The notes beneath the pieces are model-generated. The model was not told the DNA's origin. It saw nothing but the letters and a program-made list of their open reading frames with translations, and did no database searches. Of a stretch of 64,000 bases of DNA, positions 41,745-51,151 are shown piece after piece. The stretch is from Methylomonas sp. LW13. Its GTDB lineage: Bacteria > Pseudomonadota > Gammaproteobacteria > Methylococcales > Methylomonadaceae. A program made the translations under genes and the position numbers. Where the stretch lies: the NCBI RefSeq assembly GCF_016865255.1, contig NZ_CP033381.1:3348001-3412000 (forward strand). Reading direction: 5' to 3'. Position 1 is the stretch's first letter. Each line of letters begins with the position of its first letter.

Positions 41745-44492
41745 TTAGTTCAACTTGCCGTGGCATTGCTTGTACTTTTTACCGGAACCGCAGGGGCATG
41801 GGTCGTTACGGCCCACTTTGTTGCCGAGTCTGACAAAAGGCTGCTCCGCGTTCTCCGGGTCTGAGTCTGGCTGAGCTGCTGGTGCCACGGGCTCTTCTTC
41901 AAAAATGGAGTGGGCTTCCGCGTGTTCGTAGTGCATTTCCAGCGGTGCTTGGCGTTGTTCGTCGATCGCCTGCACGTCTTCTTCTCGCGCCACTTGTACC
42001 TTGGCGAGTATACCCACCACTTCCTGCTTGATATGCGTCAACAGGCCGGTAAACATTTGGAACGACTCGCGCTTGTATTCCTGCTTGGGGTCTTTTTGCG
42101 CATAGCCTCTGAAATGAATACCTTGGCGCAATTGGTCCATCGCCGCCAGATGTTCTTTCCAGCTATTATCCAGCACTTGCAACATCACGGATTTCTCGAA
42201 ATGCCTTAGCACTTGCACACCTACGGCCTCTTCACGGGCGCGGCTTTCTTGCTCGGCTTTTTCGATAATCAGCCGGCGCAATTTCGCTTCATTCAGGGTA
42301 CGGTCGTGCTCCAGCATTTCCACTAGCGGCATCTGCAGATTAAATTCTTGCTGCAAATGGGTTTCCAATCCACGCACATCCCATTGCTCTTCCATGGTTT
42401 TCGGCGGAATGTATTCGGTGATGACGTCGTTCAACACGTCAGCACGAATCGCGTTGATAATGTCGTTGATGTCTTCGGCAGCCATCAACTCATTGCGCTG
42501 CGCGTAAATAACCTTGCGCTGATCGTTGGCGACGTCGTCGTAAGCCAAAATTTCTTTGCGAATATCAAAGTTACGATTCTCGACTTTGCGTTGCGCGCTT
42601 TCGATGGAACGAGTCACCCAAGGATGCTCAATCGCTTCGCCTTCTTCCATACCCAGTTTTTGCATCAAGCTGGCGACGCGCTCGGACGCGAAAATCCGCA
42701 TCAAATCGTCTTCCAGCGACAGATAAAAACGGGTCGAACCCGGATCGCCCTGCCGACCGGAACGGCCACGCAATTGGTTGTCGATCCGCCGCGACTCGTG
42801 GCGTTCCGAGCCGATCACATGCAGACCGCCGCTTGCCAAGACTTTTTCATGTCTTTCCTGCCAAGTAGCACGCACCCGCTCTTTATCGGCTTCGCTGGCA
42901 TCCGGTCCCAAGGCAGCCAGTTCGGCATTCAGATTGCCACCCAACACGATGTCGGTACCGCGACCGGCCATATTCGTAGCAATCGTGACGGCGCCCGGCA
43001 TACCGGCATTTTCGATAATGTGGGCTTCGCGCTCGTGCTGCTTGGCATTCAAGACTTCATGGCGGATGTTTTGTTGTTGCAGCATCCGGGAAATCAATTC
43101 AGAGTTTTCGATCGACGTCGTACCCACCAACACCGGTTGGCCGCGCTGCACGCAATCTTTGATGTCTTCGATGACAGCCTTGTATTTTTCCCGCGCGGAC
43201 AGATAAACCAAATCGCCCTTATCTTTACGAATCATCGGTCTGTGGGTAGGAATAACCACCACTTCCAGGCCGTAGATTTTGTTCAACTCAAACGCTTCGG
43301 TATCCGCAGTACCGGTCATACCGGATAATTTGTTGTAAAGACGGAAATAATTCTGGAAGGTAATCGAAGCCAGCGTTTGGTTTTCGTTTTGAATAGTCAC
43401 GTTTTCCTTGGCTTCCATCGCTTGATGCAAACCCTCGGACCAACGCCGGCCGCTCATCATCCGGCCGGTAAATTCGTCGACGATGATAACCTGACCGTCC
43501 TTCACTACATAATCCACGTCTTTTTGGAAAAGTACGTGAGCTCTCAGCGATGCGTTCAAATAGTGCATCAAGCGGATATTGGCGGCTTCGTATAGTGTGG
43601 AGCCGTCGGCTATCAAGCCGTGCTCCGCCAACAACCGCTCAACGTGCTCATAGCCGGCTTCGGTCAGATGAATCTGCCGCGATTTTTCGTCCACCGCATA
43701 ATCGCCGGGCATTTGATCCTGTTTTTCCGGGTCGTCGGCTTTTTCCTGTTTGGTCAGGTAGGGAATGATTTGATTGGTCTTCAGGTAAATATCGGTACTG
43801 CCTTCCGCCTGGCCGGAGATGATCAACGGCGTTCTGGCTTCGTCGATCAAAATAGAGTCAACCTCGTCGACGATGGCAAAATTCAGATCGCGCTGGACTT
43901 TTTGTTCCAGGCTGAAGGCCATGTTGTCACGCAGGTAATCGAAACCAAATTCGTTGTTGGTGCCGTAGGTAATATCCGCTGCATAGGCAACCTGGCGTTG
44001 CTCGTGCGTCAAATCGCTGACGATGACACCGGTGGTCAAGCCCAGGAAACCGTATAATTTGCCCATCCATTCCGCGTCGCGGCGGGCCAAGTAATCATTG
44101 ACGGTAACGACATGCACGCCTTTACCGGGCAAGGCATTCAAGTAGGCGGCCAAGGTCGCCATCAGGGTTTTACCCTCACCGGTTTTCATCTCGGCTATCT
44201 TGCCACTGTGCAAGACCATGCCGCCAATCAACTGCACGTCGAAATGCCGCATGCCAAATACACGGGTCGAGGCTTCCCGCACAGCGGCAAAGGCTTCTGG
44301 GAGTAAATTGTCTAAGTTTTCGCCTTGGGCCAGGCGGTCGCGAAATTCCTGCGTCTTGGCTTGTAACGCCGCATCGGATAATTTTTCGTATTCGGCGGCC
44401 AGAGCATTGACTTTCTTGACTAGCTTGCGTTTCTTCTTGACCAGCCTGTCGTTGCGGCTGCCAACTACCAATTTAACCAGCTTACCCAGCAT
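41745..44492 (-). CDS. secA: Protein translocase ATPase SecA
   Basis: SecA drives protein export through SecYEG. The start at 44492 ([17 protein letters not shown]) fits the family and is preceded by TGGA; the frame extends 27 nt further. The protein (915 residues) has Walker [16 protein letters not shown], and the C-terminal zinc SEC-C domain ([19 protein letters not shown]). Divergent from trkA. Confidence 0.98.
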   Translation of the reverse strand: MLGKLVKLVVGSRNDRLVKKKRKLVKKVNALAAEYEKLSDAALQAKTQEFRDRLAQGENLDNLLPEAFAAVREASTRVFGMRHFDVQLIGGMVLHSGKIAEMKTGEGKTLMATLAAYLNALPGKGVHVVTVNDYLARRDAEWMGKLYGFLGLTTGVIVSDLTHEQRQVAYAADITYGTNNEFGFDYLRDNMAFSLEQKVQRDLNFAIVDEVDSILIDEARTPLIISGQAEGSTDIYLKTNQIIPYLTKQEKADDPEKQDQMPGDYAVDEKSRQIHLTEAGYEHVERLLAEHGLIADGSTLYEAANIRLMHYLNASLRAHVLFQKDVDYVVKDGQVIIVDEFTGRMMSGRRWSEGLHQAMEAKENVTIQNENQTLASITFQNYFRLYNKLSGMTGTADTEAFELNKIYGLEVVVIPTHRPMIRKDKGDLVYLSAREKYKAVIEDIKDCVQRGQPVLVGTTSIENSELISRMLQQQNIRHEVLNAKQHEREAHIIENAGMPGAVTIATNMAGRGTDIVLGGNLNAELAALGPDASEADKERVRATWQERHEKVLASGGLHVIGSERHESRRIDNQLRGRSGRQGDPGSTRFYLSLEDDLMRIFASERVASLMQKLGMEEGEAIEHPWVTRSIESAQRKVENRNFDIRKEILAYDDVANDQRKVIYAQRNELMAAEDINDIINAIRADVLNDVITEYIPPKTMEEQWDVRGLETHLQQEFNLQMPLVEMLEHDRTLNEAKLRRLIIEKAEQESRAREEAVGVQVLRHFEKSVMLQVLDNSWKEHLAAMDQLRQGIHFRGYAQKDPKQEYKRESFQMFTGLLTHIKQEVVGILAKVQVAREEDVQAIDEQRQAPLEMHYEHAEAHSIFEEEPVAPAAQPDSDPENAEQPFVRLGNKVGRNDPCPCGSGKKYKQCHGKLN

Positions 44493-44789
44493 GATATTTC
44501 CAGAGTGAGAGTGAACCAAAGTTTGCGATTATAAACGGTATGGGGCGGCTGTGACCAGAAAACAAGCCCGGCAAGCTGAGACTATTCACCAGCCTGTTTT
44601 TGTAAATCGGCTATTTAAAACAGGATTTTTGCTTGGCAGCCGCAGCCTAACTGCATCATCCGGCGATTTCCATCGCCGCAAAGTTAGCACTCGCTGGAAC
44701 ATGGACAAGCCTATCGATCAGCGTATAATTCGCCGGCTTCGGCCCTTGTGGCGGCAAGCATTCGACATCATTACTGGCTTTAACAATTT

Positions 44790-46145
44790 ATGAAAATAGT
44801 GATTCTCGGTGCCGGTGTGACCGGCTCTTCGGTTGCCGGCGCATTGGCCAGTGAAGAAAACGATATTGTCGTTATCGATAAAAATGCCCACTTGCTCACC
44901 GCATTAAAAGGCCGCCTGGATATAGCCACCGTCGAAGGTAACGCGGCCCATCCCAGCGTGCTGGAACAAGCCGGAATTCAGGACGCCGACATGGTGATTG
45001 CCGTTACCGACCGCGACGAGACCAATATGCTGGCCTGTCAGGTGATCAACACCCTGTATAGCAAACCCAAAACCATCGCCCGAGTGCGCGCCATCGATTT
45101 TCTCAACCATCCGGAATTATTTGCCCCGGGCGGTATTGATATTGTCATCAGCCCTGAGCAGGTTGTCACCGAATCCATCCACAACCTGATCAAATACCCC
45201 GGCGCGCTGCATGTGTCCGAGTTTGCCGACGGCTTGGTCAGGCTGTTTTCGATTCGCGTGGTACCGACCGGCTTTCTGACCGGCAAACGCATCCACGCCG
45301 TCAAAGAAAAACTGGCCGACAGCATGATCCGGGTCGCGGCGATTTTCCGCGACGGCAAAGCCATCGCGGTAAACGGCGAGGCGGTGATTGCTACCGGCGA
45401 CGAAGTATTCTTTGTCTGCCCACGCGATAAGGTTCGTAAAACCCTGGTGGATCTGCATAAACTGGAATCGCCGATCAAAACCATTATGCTGGCCGGCGGC
45501 GGCCACGTCGGCAAGCGGCTGGCCATTGCCTTGGAAAAAAACTACCACGTCAAAGTCATCGAACAAGACATCGAGCGCGCGCGGGAGATATCTAACGATT
45601 TGCGTAACACCTTAATTCTACACGGCGACTGTACAGACGAATCGCTACTGCAGGAAGAAATGATCGAAGACATTGATTTGTTCTGCGCGATTACCAATAA
45701 CGACGGCATCAACCTGATTGCCGCCGGCCTGGCGAAAAAACTCGGCGCCAAAAAGGCGATCTGCCTGATCAACAATAATTCTTACCTAAAATTATTGGAC
45801 GGCACCGAAATCGATCTGGCGATTCAACCGAAACTGGAAACCTTGGGCGGCATCCTCAAACACGTGCGTAAAGGCGACGTGGTCGGCGTCAGCTCGGTAT
45901 GCGGCGGCAGTGCGGAAGCGATCGAAGCGATTGCTCACCGCAGCAAGAACTCCAGCTCCGTGGTGGGCTTAAGGGTAGATCAGGTCAACTTACCGGACGG
46001 CGTCATATTAGGCGCGCTGATTCGCGAAAAAGAAGTGATTCCGGTGCATCACGACACCGTATTCGCGGAAGGCGATCACGTGGTGATGTTTGCGTTGAAC
46101 AAGAAAATGGTTAGAGACATTGAAGGCTATTTCCAGCCCATCTAG
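44790..46145 (+). CDS. trkA: Trk potassium uptake regulatory subunit TrkA
   Basis: The 451-residue protein has two RCK (NAD-binding) modules, starting with ILGAGVTGSSVAGAL and LAGGGHVGKRLAIAL, each followed by a TrkA-C domain. It gates the TrkH/TrkG potassium channel at the inner membrane; no trkH lies beside it here. Its 3' end overlaps the convergent next gene by 4 nt. Confidence 0.97.
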   Translation: MKIVILGAGVTGSSVAGALASEENDIVVIDKNAHLLTALKGRLDIATVEGNAAHPSVLEQAGIQDADMVIAVTDRDETNMLACQVINTLYSKPKTIARVRAIDFLNHPELFAPGGIDIVISPEQVVTESIHNLIKYPGALHVSEFADGLVRLFSIRVVPTGFLTGKRIHAVKEKLADSMIRVAAIFRDGKAIAVNGEAVIATGDEVFFVCPRDKVRKTLVDLHKLESPIKTIMLAGGGHVGKRLAIALEKNYHVKVIEQDIERAREISNDLRNTLILHGDCTDESLLQEEMIEDIDLFCAITNNDGINLIAAGLAKKLGAKKAICLINNNSYLKLLDGTEIDLAIQPKLETLGGILKHVRKGDVVGVSSVCGGSAEAIEAIAHRSKNSSSVVGLRVDQVNLPDGVILGALIREKEVIPVHHDTVFAEGDHVVMFALNKKMVRDIEGYFQPI

Positions 46146-46684
46146 TCCGCCAAATCCGCATCGATAAAAGCCAGTGCCCGTTGCGGCAAACCGTCGTTTC
46201 CCTCGCCTTGCAAAGAAGCCTGGCTGTCTTCATGCACCGCTGTCATGAACTGCAACAACTGCATTTCAATCTTCATTTTTTCCTGCGGTTCTTGGGCATC
46301 CCACATCCGATTCAATAACTGCTTGGCGTGATGGTGAATCGTGAACGCCACCGCTTCCGGCAGATGCGCGTAACTGGTGCGCAAAGACTCCTTCAGCTTA
46401 TCCAGTGATTGCAGATATTGCTGATAGTCTTTTAAATCCTGCTGACATTGGGTTTTCACCATCGCCAGCTCATTGCTATTGCGAGCTTTGTTGACGGCCA
46501 ACTCGTGCGCCAATTGCTGCGACTGTTTTTTCAGTTGCGCCACCAAGGCCTGTTCCGCCAGCGCCTTGGTTTGCCGCAGTTCGGCGACATCTTCGTGCCT
46601 GGATAAATGCCATTGCAGATTGTCGTCGCGACTGCGCCGCAAAAACGCCAGCGCTTCGCCCAGCCAACTGCTAATCGACGACAT
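46142..46684 (-). CDS. Coiled-coil hypothetical protein
   Basis: The ATG at 46684 (MSSISSWLGEALAFLRRSRD) overlaps the upstream gene by 14 nt; the frame continues upstream to 46807 but that part overlaps the neighbour fully. The 180 residues are mostly helical and charged with a long coiled coil (about 30-110). Unrecognised. It is last in an operon with the 46671 membrane protein and a VOC protein. Confidence 0.7.
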   Translation of the reverse strand: MSSISSWLGEALAFLRRSRDDNLQWHLSRHEDVAELRQTKALAEQALVAQLKKQSQQLAHELAVNKARNSNELAMVKTQCQQDLKDYQQYLQSLDKLKESLRTSYAHLPEAVAFTIHHHAKQLLNRMWDAQEPQEKMKIEMQLLQFMTAVHEDSQASLQGEGNDGLPQRALAFIDADLAD

Positions 46685-47204
46685 GCAGTTGGTGGCGTAA
46701 AGCCAGCATGGCCGCAGCATCGGCTTGTTTACGATAGGTACGCAAGGCTTTGCGCAGATTTTTATATCGAGTGGCTGGCAATTGCGCCCGCACCGCTTGC
46801 AATTCATCGCTAATTACCGCGAATAAGGCCCTGGCCTGTTTGCGGTTATCGGCTACCATCAATCGTTGCCGCTTGAATCTGCTCAGATAACTCAACTGCC
46901 GGCATTCCGCAGCCTGGCGCCGCTCAATATTTTGCCGACGAATCTGCAAAGACAACAGCTGCCGTACCGCCGCCGATTCGCGACTGAAATACCCGCGCAG
47001 CTCACGGTAAACCGCTTTAAATAAGGTCATCACGCCCAGCAAAGCCAGCAGGCCCAAAGCCAGTAACATCACTTTACTGGCCAACAGATAAAACAGCCCC
47101 ATCAACAAAACCAAGCCAAACTGCAAACACACAAACCCCAGCACAAACAGCAGCATCGCCAGGCTGCCTATCAGTAGTCCGCCGAAAAAAAGCCGTCCGA
47201 ACAT
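46671..47204 (-). CDS. Membrane protein with basic cytoplasmic domain
   Basis: The ATG at 47204 lies 5 nt after the VOC stop (frame start by TTG at 47213). The 177-residue protein has two N-terminal membrane helices (about 5-28 and 35-58), then an arginine/glutamine-rich helical domain. Unrecognised. It overlaps the coiled-coil gene downstream, suggesting the two proteins work together at the membrane. Confidence 0.75.
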   Translation of the reverse strand: MFGRLFFGGLLIGSLAMLLFVLGFVCLQFGLVLLMGLFYLLASKVMLLALGLLALLGVMTLFKAVYRELRGYFSRESAAVRQLLSLQIRRQNIERRQAAECRQLSYLSRFKRQRLMVADNRKQARALFAVISDELQAVRAQLPATRYKNLRKALRTYRKQADAAAMLALRHQLHVVD

Positions 47205-47209
47205 GACTC

Positions 47210-47584
47210 TCAAGGCCGCTCGATAAACTCCAGCGCATTGCCGTCTCTATCCCGGCAAAACAGCGCCTTGCGGCCGGAGATACTCAGCGTGTAAGCCGTA
47301 CCGGCCCGCTCCAGATCTTCGCGTAGAGCATCAACGGAATCAATATGCATCGCCACATGCCGATCACGGCCGCCATGCGCCGGCCTGCCGGTGGTGGGAT
47401 CGGGATTTTCCAATTCCAACAAATGAATTTGCTGCGCACCAATTTGCAGCCAGGCGCCTGGGAACGGTAGATTCGGCCGTTCGGTCTGCTCCATTCCCAA
47501 CACATCGCGGTAAAAAAGCAGCGATTGCTCGGTATCGGAGACGATCAAACTGGCGTGATGTATCGTGAAATTATGTTTGGACAT
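47210..47584 (-). CDS. VOC-family (glyoxalase-like) protein
   Basis: The 124-residue protein shows the paired beta-alpha-beta units of VOC proteins: ITIHHASLIVSD-type start, FYRDVLGM, HLLELENP, HVAMHIDSVDAL and GNALEFIE. Metal ligands H (near 10) and E (late) fit the fold. It could be a glyoxalase, dioxygenase or resistance protein; substrate unknown. The ATG at 47584 is preferred over a TTG 9 nt upstream. Confidence 0.88.
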   Translation of the reverse strand: MSKHNFTIHHASLIVSDTEQSLLFYRDVLGMEQTERPNLPFPGAWLQIGAQQIHLLELENPDPTTGRPAHGGRDRHVAMHIDSVDALREDLERAGTAYTLSISGRKALFCRDRDGNALEFIERP

Positions 47585-47627
47585 GGCAATCAACAGGTGA
47601 GTAAGGCAGCGAGATTATACCGCCCGA

Positions 47628-48410
47628 TTATTTCACCGCGTAGGTTTTCAACCATTCCAAACTGACAGCGGTCTCAATCGTCGGCCGGTACTCGGCACCC
47701 ACCCAACCTTGGTAATCCGAGTTTGCGATAACATCGAACAAAATTTTGAAATCTACGGCGCCCGTACCCGGCTGGCCGCGGCCTGGAGAGTCGGCAAATT
47801 GAATATGCCCGATTCTATCCATATGTTGGCGCAAAAATCCGGCGCAATCTTCGCCCATCCGGCTCATGTGATAAATGTCGTATTGCATGAATAAGTTTGG
47901 ATGATCGATTTGCTTGAGCACATCCAGCATTTTGTCGCCGGTGTCGACGATAAAACCTGGCATGTCGTGGCTATTGACCGCCTCGAATACGGTTTTGATA
48001 CCCAACTCGGCAAACGCTCCGGCGGCGTAAGCCAGATTTTCCAGCAAAGTAGCGTGATATTCAGCCAAGCGACGTGGATTAAAACAACGGCCGGGCAACA
48101 CATTAATGACGCTTGGCTTCAAGGGTTCGGCGTAAGACAAGGTCTGCTCAACCGCAGCTTTAAAGTCATCGCGTCTTTCTGGAACCGCCGCCAAACCCTC
48201 GCCGCCCTGCAGCAAGGTATCGGCATCGACATTGAACAACACCAGCTTTAAGTCTTGTTGAGCCAATAGGTCACCGATTTGTTCGACTCGCAGCGCGTAG
48301 GGAAACTGGATTTCCACTGCGTCGAAACCGCACTGTTTAGCCGCCTGAAACCGTTCCGGCAAGGGCAACTCGGTAAATAATAAACTCAGATTGGCTGAAA
48401 AGTGCAGCAT
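47628..48410 (-). CDS. hyi: Hydroxypyruvate isomerase-like protein
   Basis: This 260-residue TIM-barrel protein begins LHFSANLSLLFTELPLPERF and has EAVNSHDMPGF, QYDIYHMSRMG and GHIQFADSPGRGQPGTG, as in Hyi/OtnI. It interconverts hydroxypyruvate and tartronate semialdehyde. It overlaps garR by one base; together they connect glyoxylate or hydroxypyruvate metabolism to glycerate, which suits C1 metabolism. Confidence 0.92.
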   Translation of the reverse strand: MLHFSANLSLLFTELPLPERFQAAKQCGFDAVEIQFPYALRVEQIGDLLAQQDLKLVLFNVDADTLLQGGEGLAAVPERRDDFKAAVEQTLSYAEPLKPSVINVLPGRCFNPRRLAEYHATLLENLAYAAGAFAELGIKTVFEAVNSHDMPGFIVDTGDKMLDVLKQIDHPNLFMQYDIYHMSRMGEDCAGFLRQHMDRIGHIQFADSPGRGQPGTGAVDFKILFDVIANSDYQGWVGAEYRPTIETAVSLEWLKTYAVK

Positions 48411-49288
48411 CAGTCTTGGGCGTACAGTTTGATAAGTGTCGAGGGATCTTGCTCCAAAAAGCCGCTACTGCCGTGCAATTGCATGAGTTGCGCCGCCAAG
48501 CCCGACATGGGTATCGCACTGCCCTGCTTGCCGGCTAAATCGACGGCCATATTTAAATCTTTCAATAAGGTTTTCACGCGCCACTTTACCGGCTCGAAAC
48601 GCTGGTCCGCCATTTCCGGGCCAACGATTTGCAAAGGCTTGGAATCGGCAAAGCCGCCGGCCAGCGCTTCCGGAATTTTTGCGGCATCGACGCCGGCCGA
48701 ATTGGCCAGCGCCATCATTTCCGCGATCACCAGCACATTGCAACTGACGATCATCTGATTGCAGATTTTAGTGGTCTGACCACTGCCGACCGGCCCCATA
48801 TGCGTCAAACGGCTATACAGCGGCCGCAATACTTCACGGGCAATTTGAATGTCTTGTTCCGCACCGCCGGCCATAATCGCCAAACTACCCTGCTCTGCCC
48901 CGGCCGTGCCACCGGATACCGGCGCATCGACCCAGCGCATGCCGCAAGCTGTCTGCAATTGAAATGCCATGCGCCGGGTAGCTTCCGGATGAATGCTGGA
49001 TAAATCAATCAACAGTTTGTCGGCAGCGCCGTTGGCGATAATGTGTTCCGTCACCATCGCTTCAACGGCCATGGTGTCGGCCAGGCACAAAATCACCACA
49101 TCGGAGGCTTTTACCAATTCGCCGACACTGCCACAGACCTTCGCACCGGCGCCAGCCACCACAGCCAATTTAGCGGCAGTGCGATTCCAGACATTCACCT
49201 GAAAACCCGCCGCCAGAAGCCGCATGGTTAAAGGTTGCCCCATCAGACCGATGCCGACGAAACCGAGCGTGTAGTGTTGTTCTGCCAT
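48410..49288 (-). CDS. garR: Tartronate semialdehyde reductase (2-hydroxy-3-oxopropionate reductase)
   Basis: The 292-residue beta-hydroxyacid dehydrogenase has the NAD(P) motif GFVGIGLMGQPLTMRL, the substrate loop DAPVSGGTAGAEQGSLAI and the catalytic lysine in TTKICNQM. It reduces tartronate semialdehyde to glycerate. It is translated first and coupled to hyi. Confidence 0.93.
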   Translation of the reverse strand: MAEQHYTLGFVGIGLMGQPLTMRLLAAGFQVNVWNRTAAKLAVVAGAGAKVCGSVGELVKASDVVILCLADTMAVEAMVTEHIIANGAADKLLIDLSSIHPEATRRMAFQLQTACGMRWVDAPVSGGTAGAEQGSLAIMAGGAEQDIQIAREVLRPLYSRLTHMGPVGSGQTTKICNQMIVSCNVLVIAEMMALANSAGVDAAKIPEALAGGFADSKPLQIVGPEMADQRFEPVKWRVKTLLKDLNMAVDLAGKQGSAIPMSGLAAQLMQLHGSSGFLEQDPSTLIKLYAQD

Positions 49289-49302
49289 AGTGACGCTCGC
49301 TG

Positions 49303-49797
49303 TTATTCGAATAGCGCCGGGCTTAAATCCAAACGCTCAGCATCGCCGCGCCCGCTCATCAGATGTTGATAGACGATTTGAAAAGCTTCGTCGAAATCGG
49401 CATTCACGAAACGCTGGGACAAATGCACGCAAATCGCATATAAGCCGGAATAATGCACGGTCTCGCCGGAAGTACATAGGTTGATTTTCTCGGACAGCAC
49501 CCGCATCACTGACAGCACTGAACCATCTTGCCGCCAGTTGGCGGACACACTGACCACCTCATCGCCCCGGCTCGCGATAGCCGCCAGCGCATTAAAGGAT
49601 AAATCCACCAGCCCAGCCAAAATTTTGATGAGGTCGCCGCTGGCAATGGCTTTAAAGGTCTCGCTACCGCAATCCAATAATAGCGCTTGGCGCAGCACAA
49701 TATCCATATCTGACAAGTGCCCGATCTCGCCGTCATCGGGCTGCTTGATAGCGAATTTCCGGTGAAAATCTCTAACTTGTTGTAAATGTTTGTTCAT
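49303..49797 (-). CDS. Phosphoribosyl-ATP pyrophosphohydrolase-like (MazG-superfamily) protein
   Basis: The 164-residue all-helical protein starts NKHLQQVRDFHRKFAIKQPD, as in the standalone PRA-PH-like/MazG-like nucleotide hydrolases. Acidic residues expected to hold magnesium are present (DDGE, DMD, DLSFNALAA) but not a full classic ExxE-ExxD pattern that I can align by eye. Likely a house-cleaning NTPase. It is 14 nt downstream-adjacent to garR on the same strand. Confidence 0.6.
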   Translation of the reverse strand: MNKHLQQVRDFHRKFAIKQPDDGEIGHLSDMDIVLRQALLLDCGSETFKAIASGDLIKILAGLVDLSFNALAAIASRGDEVVSVSANWRQDGSVLSVMRVLSEKINLCTSGETVHYSGLYAICVHLSQRFVNADFDEAFQIVYQHLMSGRGDAERLDLSPALFE

Positions 49798-49947
49798 GAT
49801 TCTACTCCGGGCTTGGATTCAAAGAATTCGGGGAATAATGGCGCGGCGCTGGATAACATCGGTAGTCAACGACCTAGCCATTTTTAGGACATTAGCACAA
49901 TCGGAGAATGCGCCAATGCATCAAGTAGGGCAACGGGGAAATCGGTT

Positions 49948-50436
49948 TTAACGCAGTTGCCGGCGCGATTCAATCAACGACAAACTGACTATTACAATCA
50001 GCAGGAACAAGGATGTTTCCAATAATAAAAACGCGGCTATTTTGAAATAAGCAAAAGCCGGATCGACATAACGCACCAACCAACCCGCCGCTTCATCGGC
50101 AATTGCCGCGGCATAAACGATTGCGCTGATCCAGACTTTCATCAGAGTCGGCAACGAGGTCATCAGCATCAGATGCGTCAGCGTCAATACCAACATACCC
50201 ATAGCAAACAAATGAAAATGACTGACTTCCAGTAGGCTTTGATAGCTTTTCGGCTCGTTAAACTCTTGCTCGTTACCCAAATAGTAAGAAACGACCGACT
50301 CCGGGGTGAGATTCATTTTATGGAAATACATCAGACCATTGCTGATCCACAATAAGGCCACATAGGCCAAGAACATCAAGATCAGAGAGTTGATCAACAG
50401 CTGGCGATTTTGCTCGCCGGTTACAAAGAAACGCAT
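49948..50436 (-). CDS. Four-helix membrane protein of a Fur-preceded operon
   Basis: The 162-residue protein has four predicted membrane helices (about 13-36, 71-92, 97-120, 130-157). Histidines in and near the second helix (VSHFHLFAMG, THLML) could bind haem or metal. Its start overlaps the stop of the FMN-binding gene (TAATG). I do not recognise the family. With a flavoprotein and a porin upstream it could pass electrons across the inner membrane, for example for iron reduction; this is inference. Confidence 0.75.
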   Translation of the reverse strand: MRFFVTGEQNRQLLINSLILMFLAYVALLWISNGLMYFHKMNLTPESVVSYYLGNEQEFNEPKSYQSLLEVSHFHLFAMGMLVLTLTHLMLMTSLPTLMKVWISAIVYAAAIADEAAGWLVRYVDPAFAYFKIAAFLLLETSLFLLIVIVSLSLIESRRQLR

Positions 50437-50987
50437 TATTTGGGCTTGTTTTGGATGAGAACTTGATAAATCGCCAATACCTTGCGCGCGCTGTTAATTG
50501 CGGCTCGGGTGCTGAGCGTCGCCCCCGCCACACCCTGTATATCCTGATTCAGGCTCAACTCTTCGATGGAATGATTAGCCAGCAAGGCCATCCAGCGCTC
50601 CGGCGGTTGATATTCCGGCGGCTCATGAAACGCCAATGTGTGGACGTTACGCAATTTGCCATCCGGCGTAAGTACCACCAACAAGGTTTCCGGTTTGGTT
50701 CTAACAGTGTGGGCCTCAATCGCGGCATAGCCGATTACTGCACCTTGCTTCTTACCCACATAAAAACTAAACAGATTGGATTCCAACTTGACCTTCGCGA
50801 GCTGTTCGATCTGCGCGACTTCCTCCGGCGTGGGAAACAGCGATTGCATTTCCACGGCAGCGTCGTCGCCGAAGGCCAGCTTCATCGCTTCGTCCTTGCT
50901 GTAAAACACGGCGGCGACAAGGTTTACGCTCGTTAAACAAAAAACCAGCAGCGTCAGCATAAGCCGACGAGTTTTTGAAATCAGCAT
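50436..50987 (-). CDS. Exported FMN-binding-domain protein
   Basis: The 183-residue protein has a signal-like N-terminus (LMLTLLVFCLTSVNLVAA) and a C-terminal FMN-binding domain with VAGATLSTRA, matching the S/A-G-A-T-x-S/T site where FMN is attached to threonine in RnfG/NqrC-type proteins. It should be periplasmic. It is coupled to the four-helix membrane protein and follows the porin gene. Confidence 0.82.
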   Translation of the reverse strand: MLISKTRRLMLTLLVFCLTSVNLVAAVFYSKDEAMKLAFGDDAAVEMQSLFPTPEEVAQIEQLAKVKLESNLFSFYVGKKQGAVIGYAAIEAHTVRTKPETLLVVLTPDGKLRNVHTLAFHEPPEYQPPERWMALLANHSIEELSLNQDIQGVAGATLSTRAAINSARKVLAIYQVLIQNKPK

Positions 50988-51151
50988 GAGTGGGAAAAAT
51001 CCAGGGAGTGAACAATACGGCGGCTATGATAGAGACCGGCAAACAATTTGCCAAGCCGATACGCGCATAAGCAATTTATGCGGCAGCATTATATAACGAT
51101 GTACCCCGCTGTATGAAACGGCGGGGCTTAACACGCAACTAGACAGCCGCC

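Noticed and set aside
42348-43328. 326-codon plus-strand open frame opposite secA
   Set aside because: Antisense shadow of secA; composition is unlike a protein.
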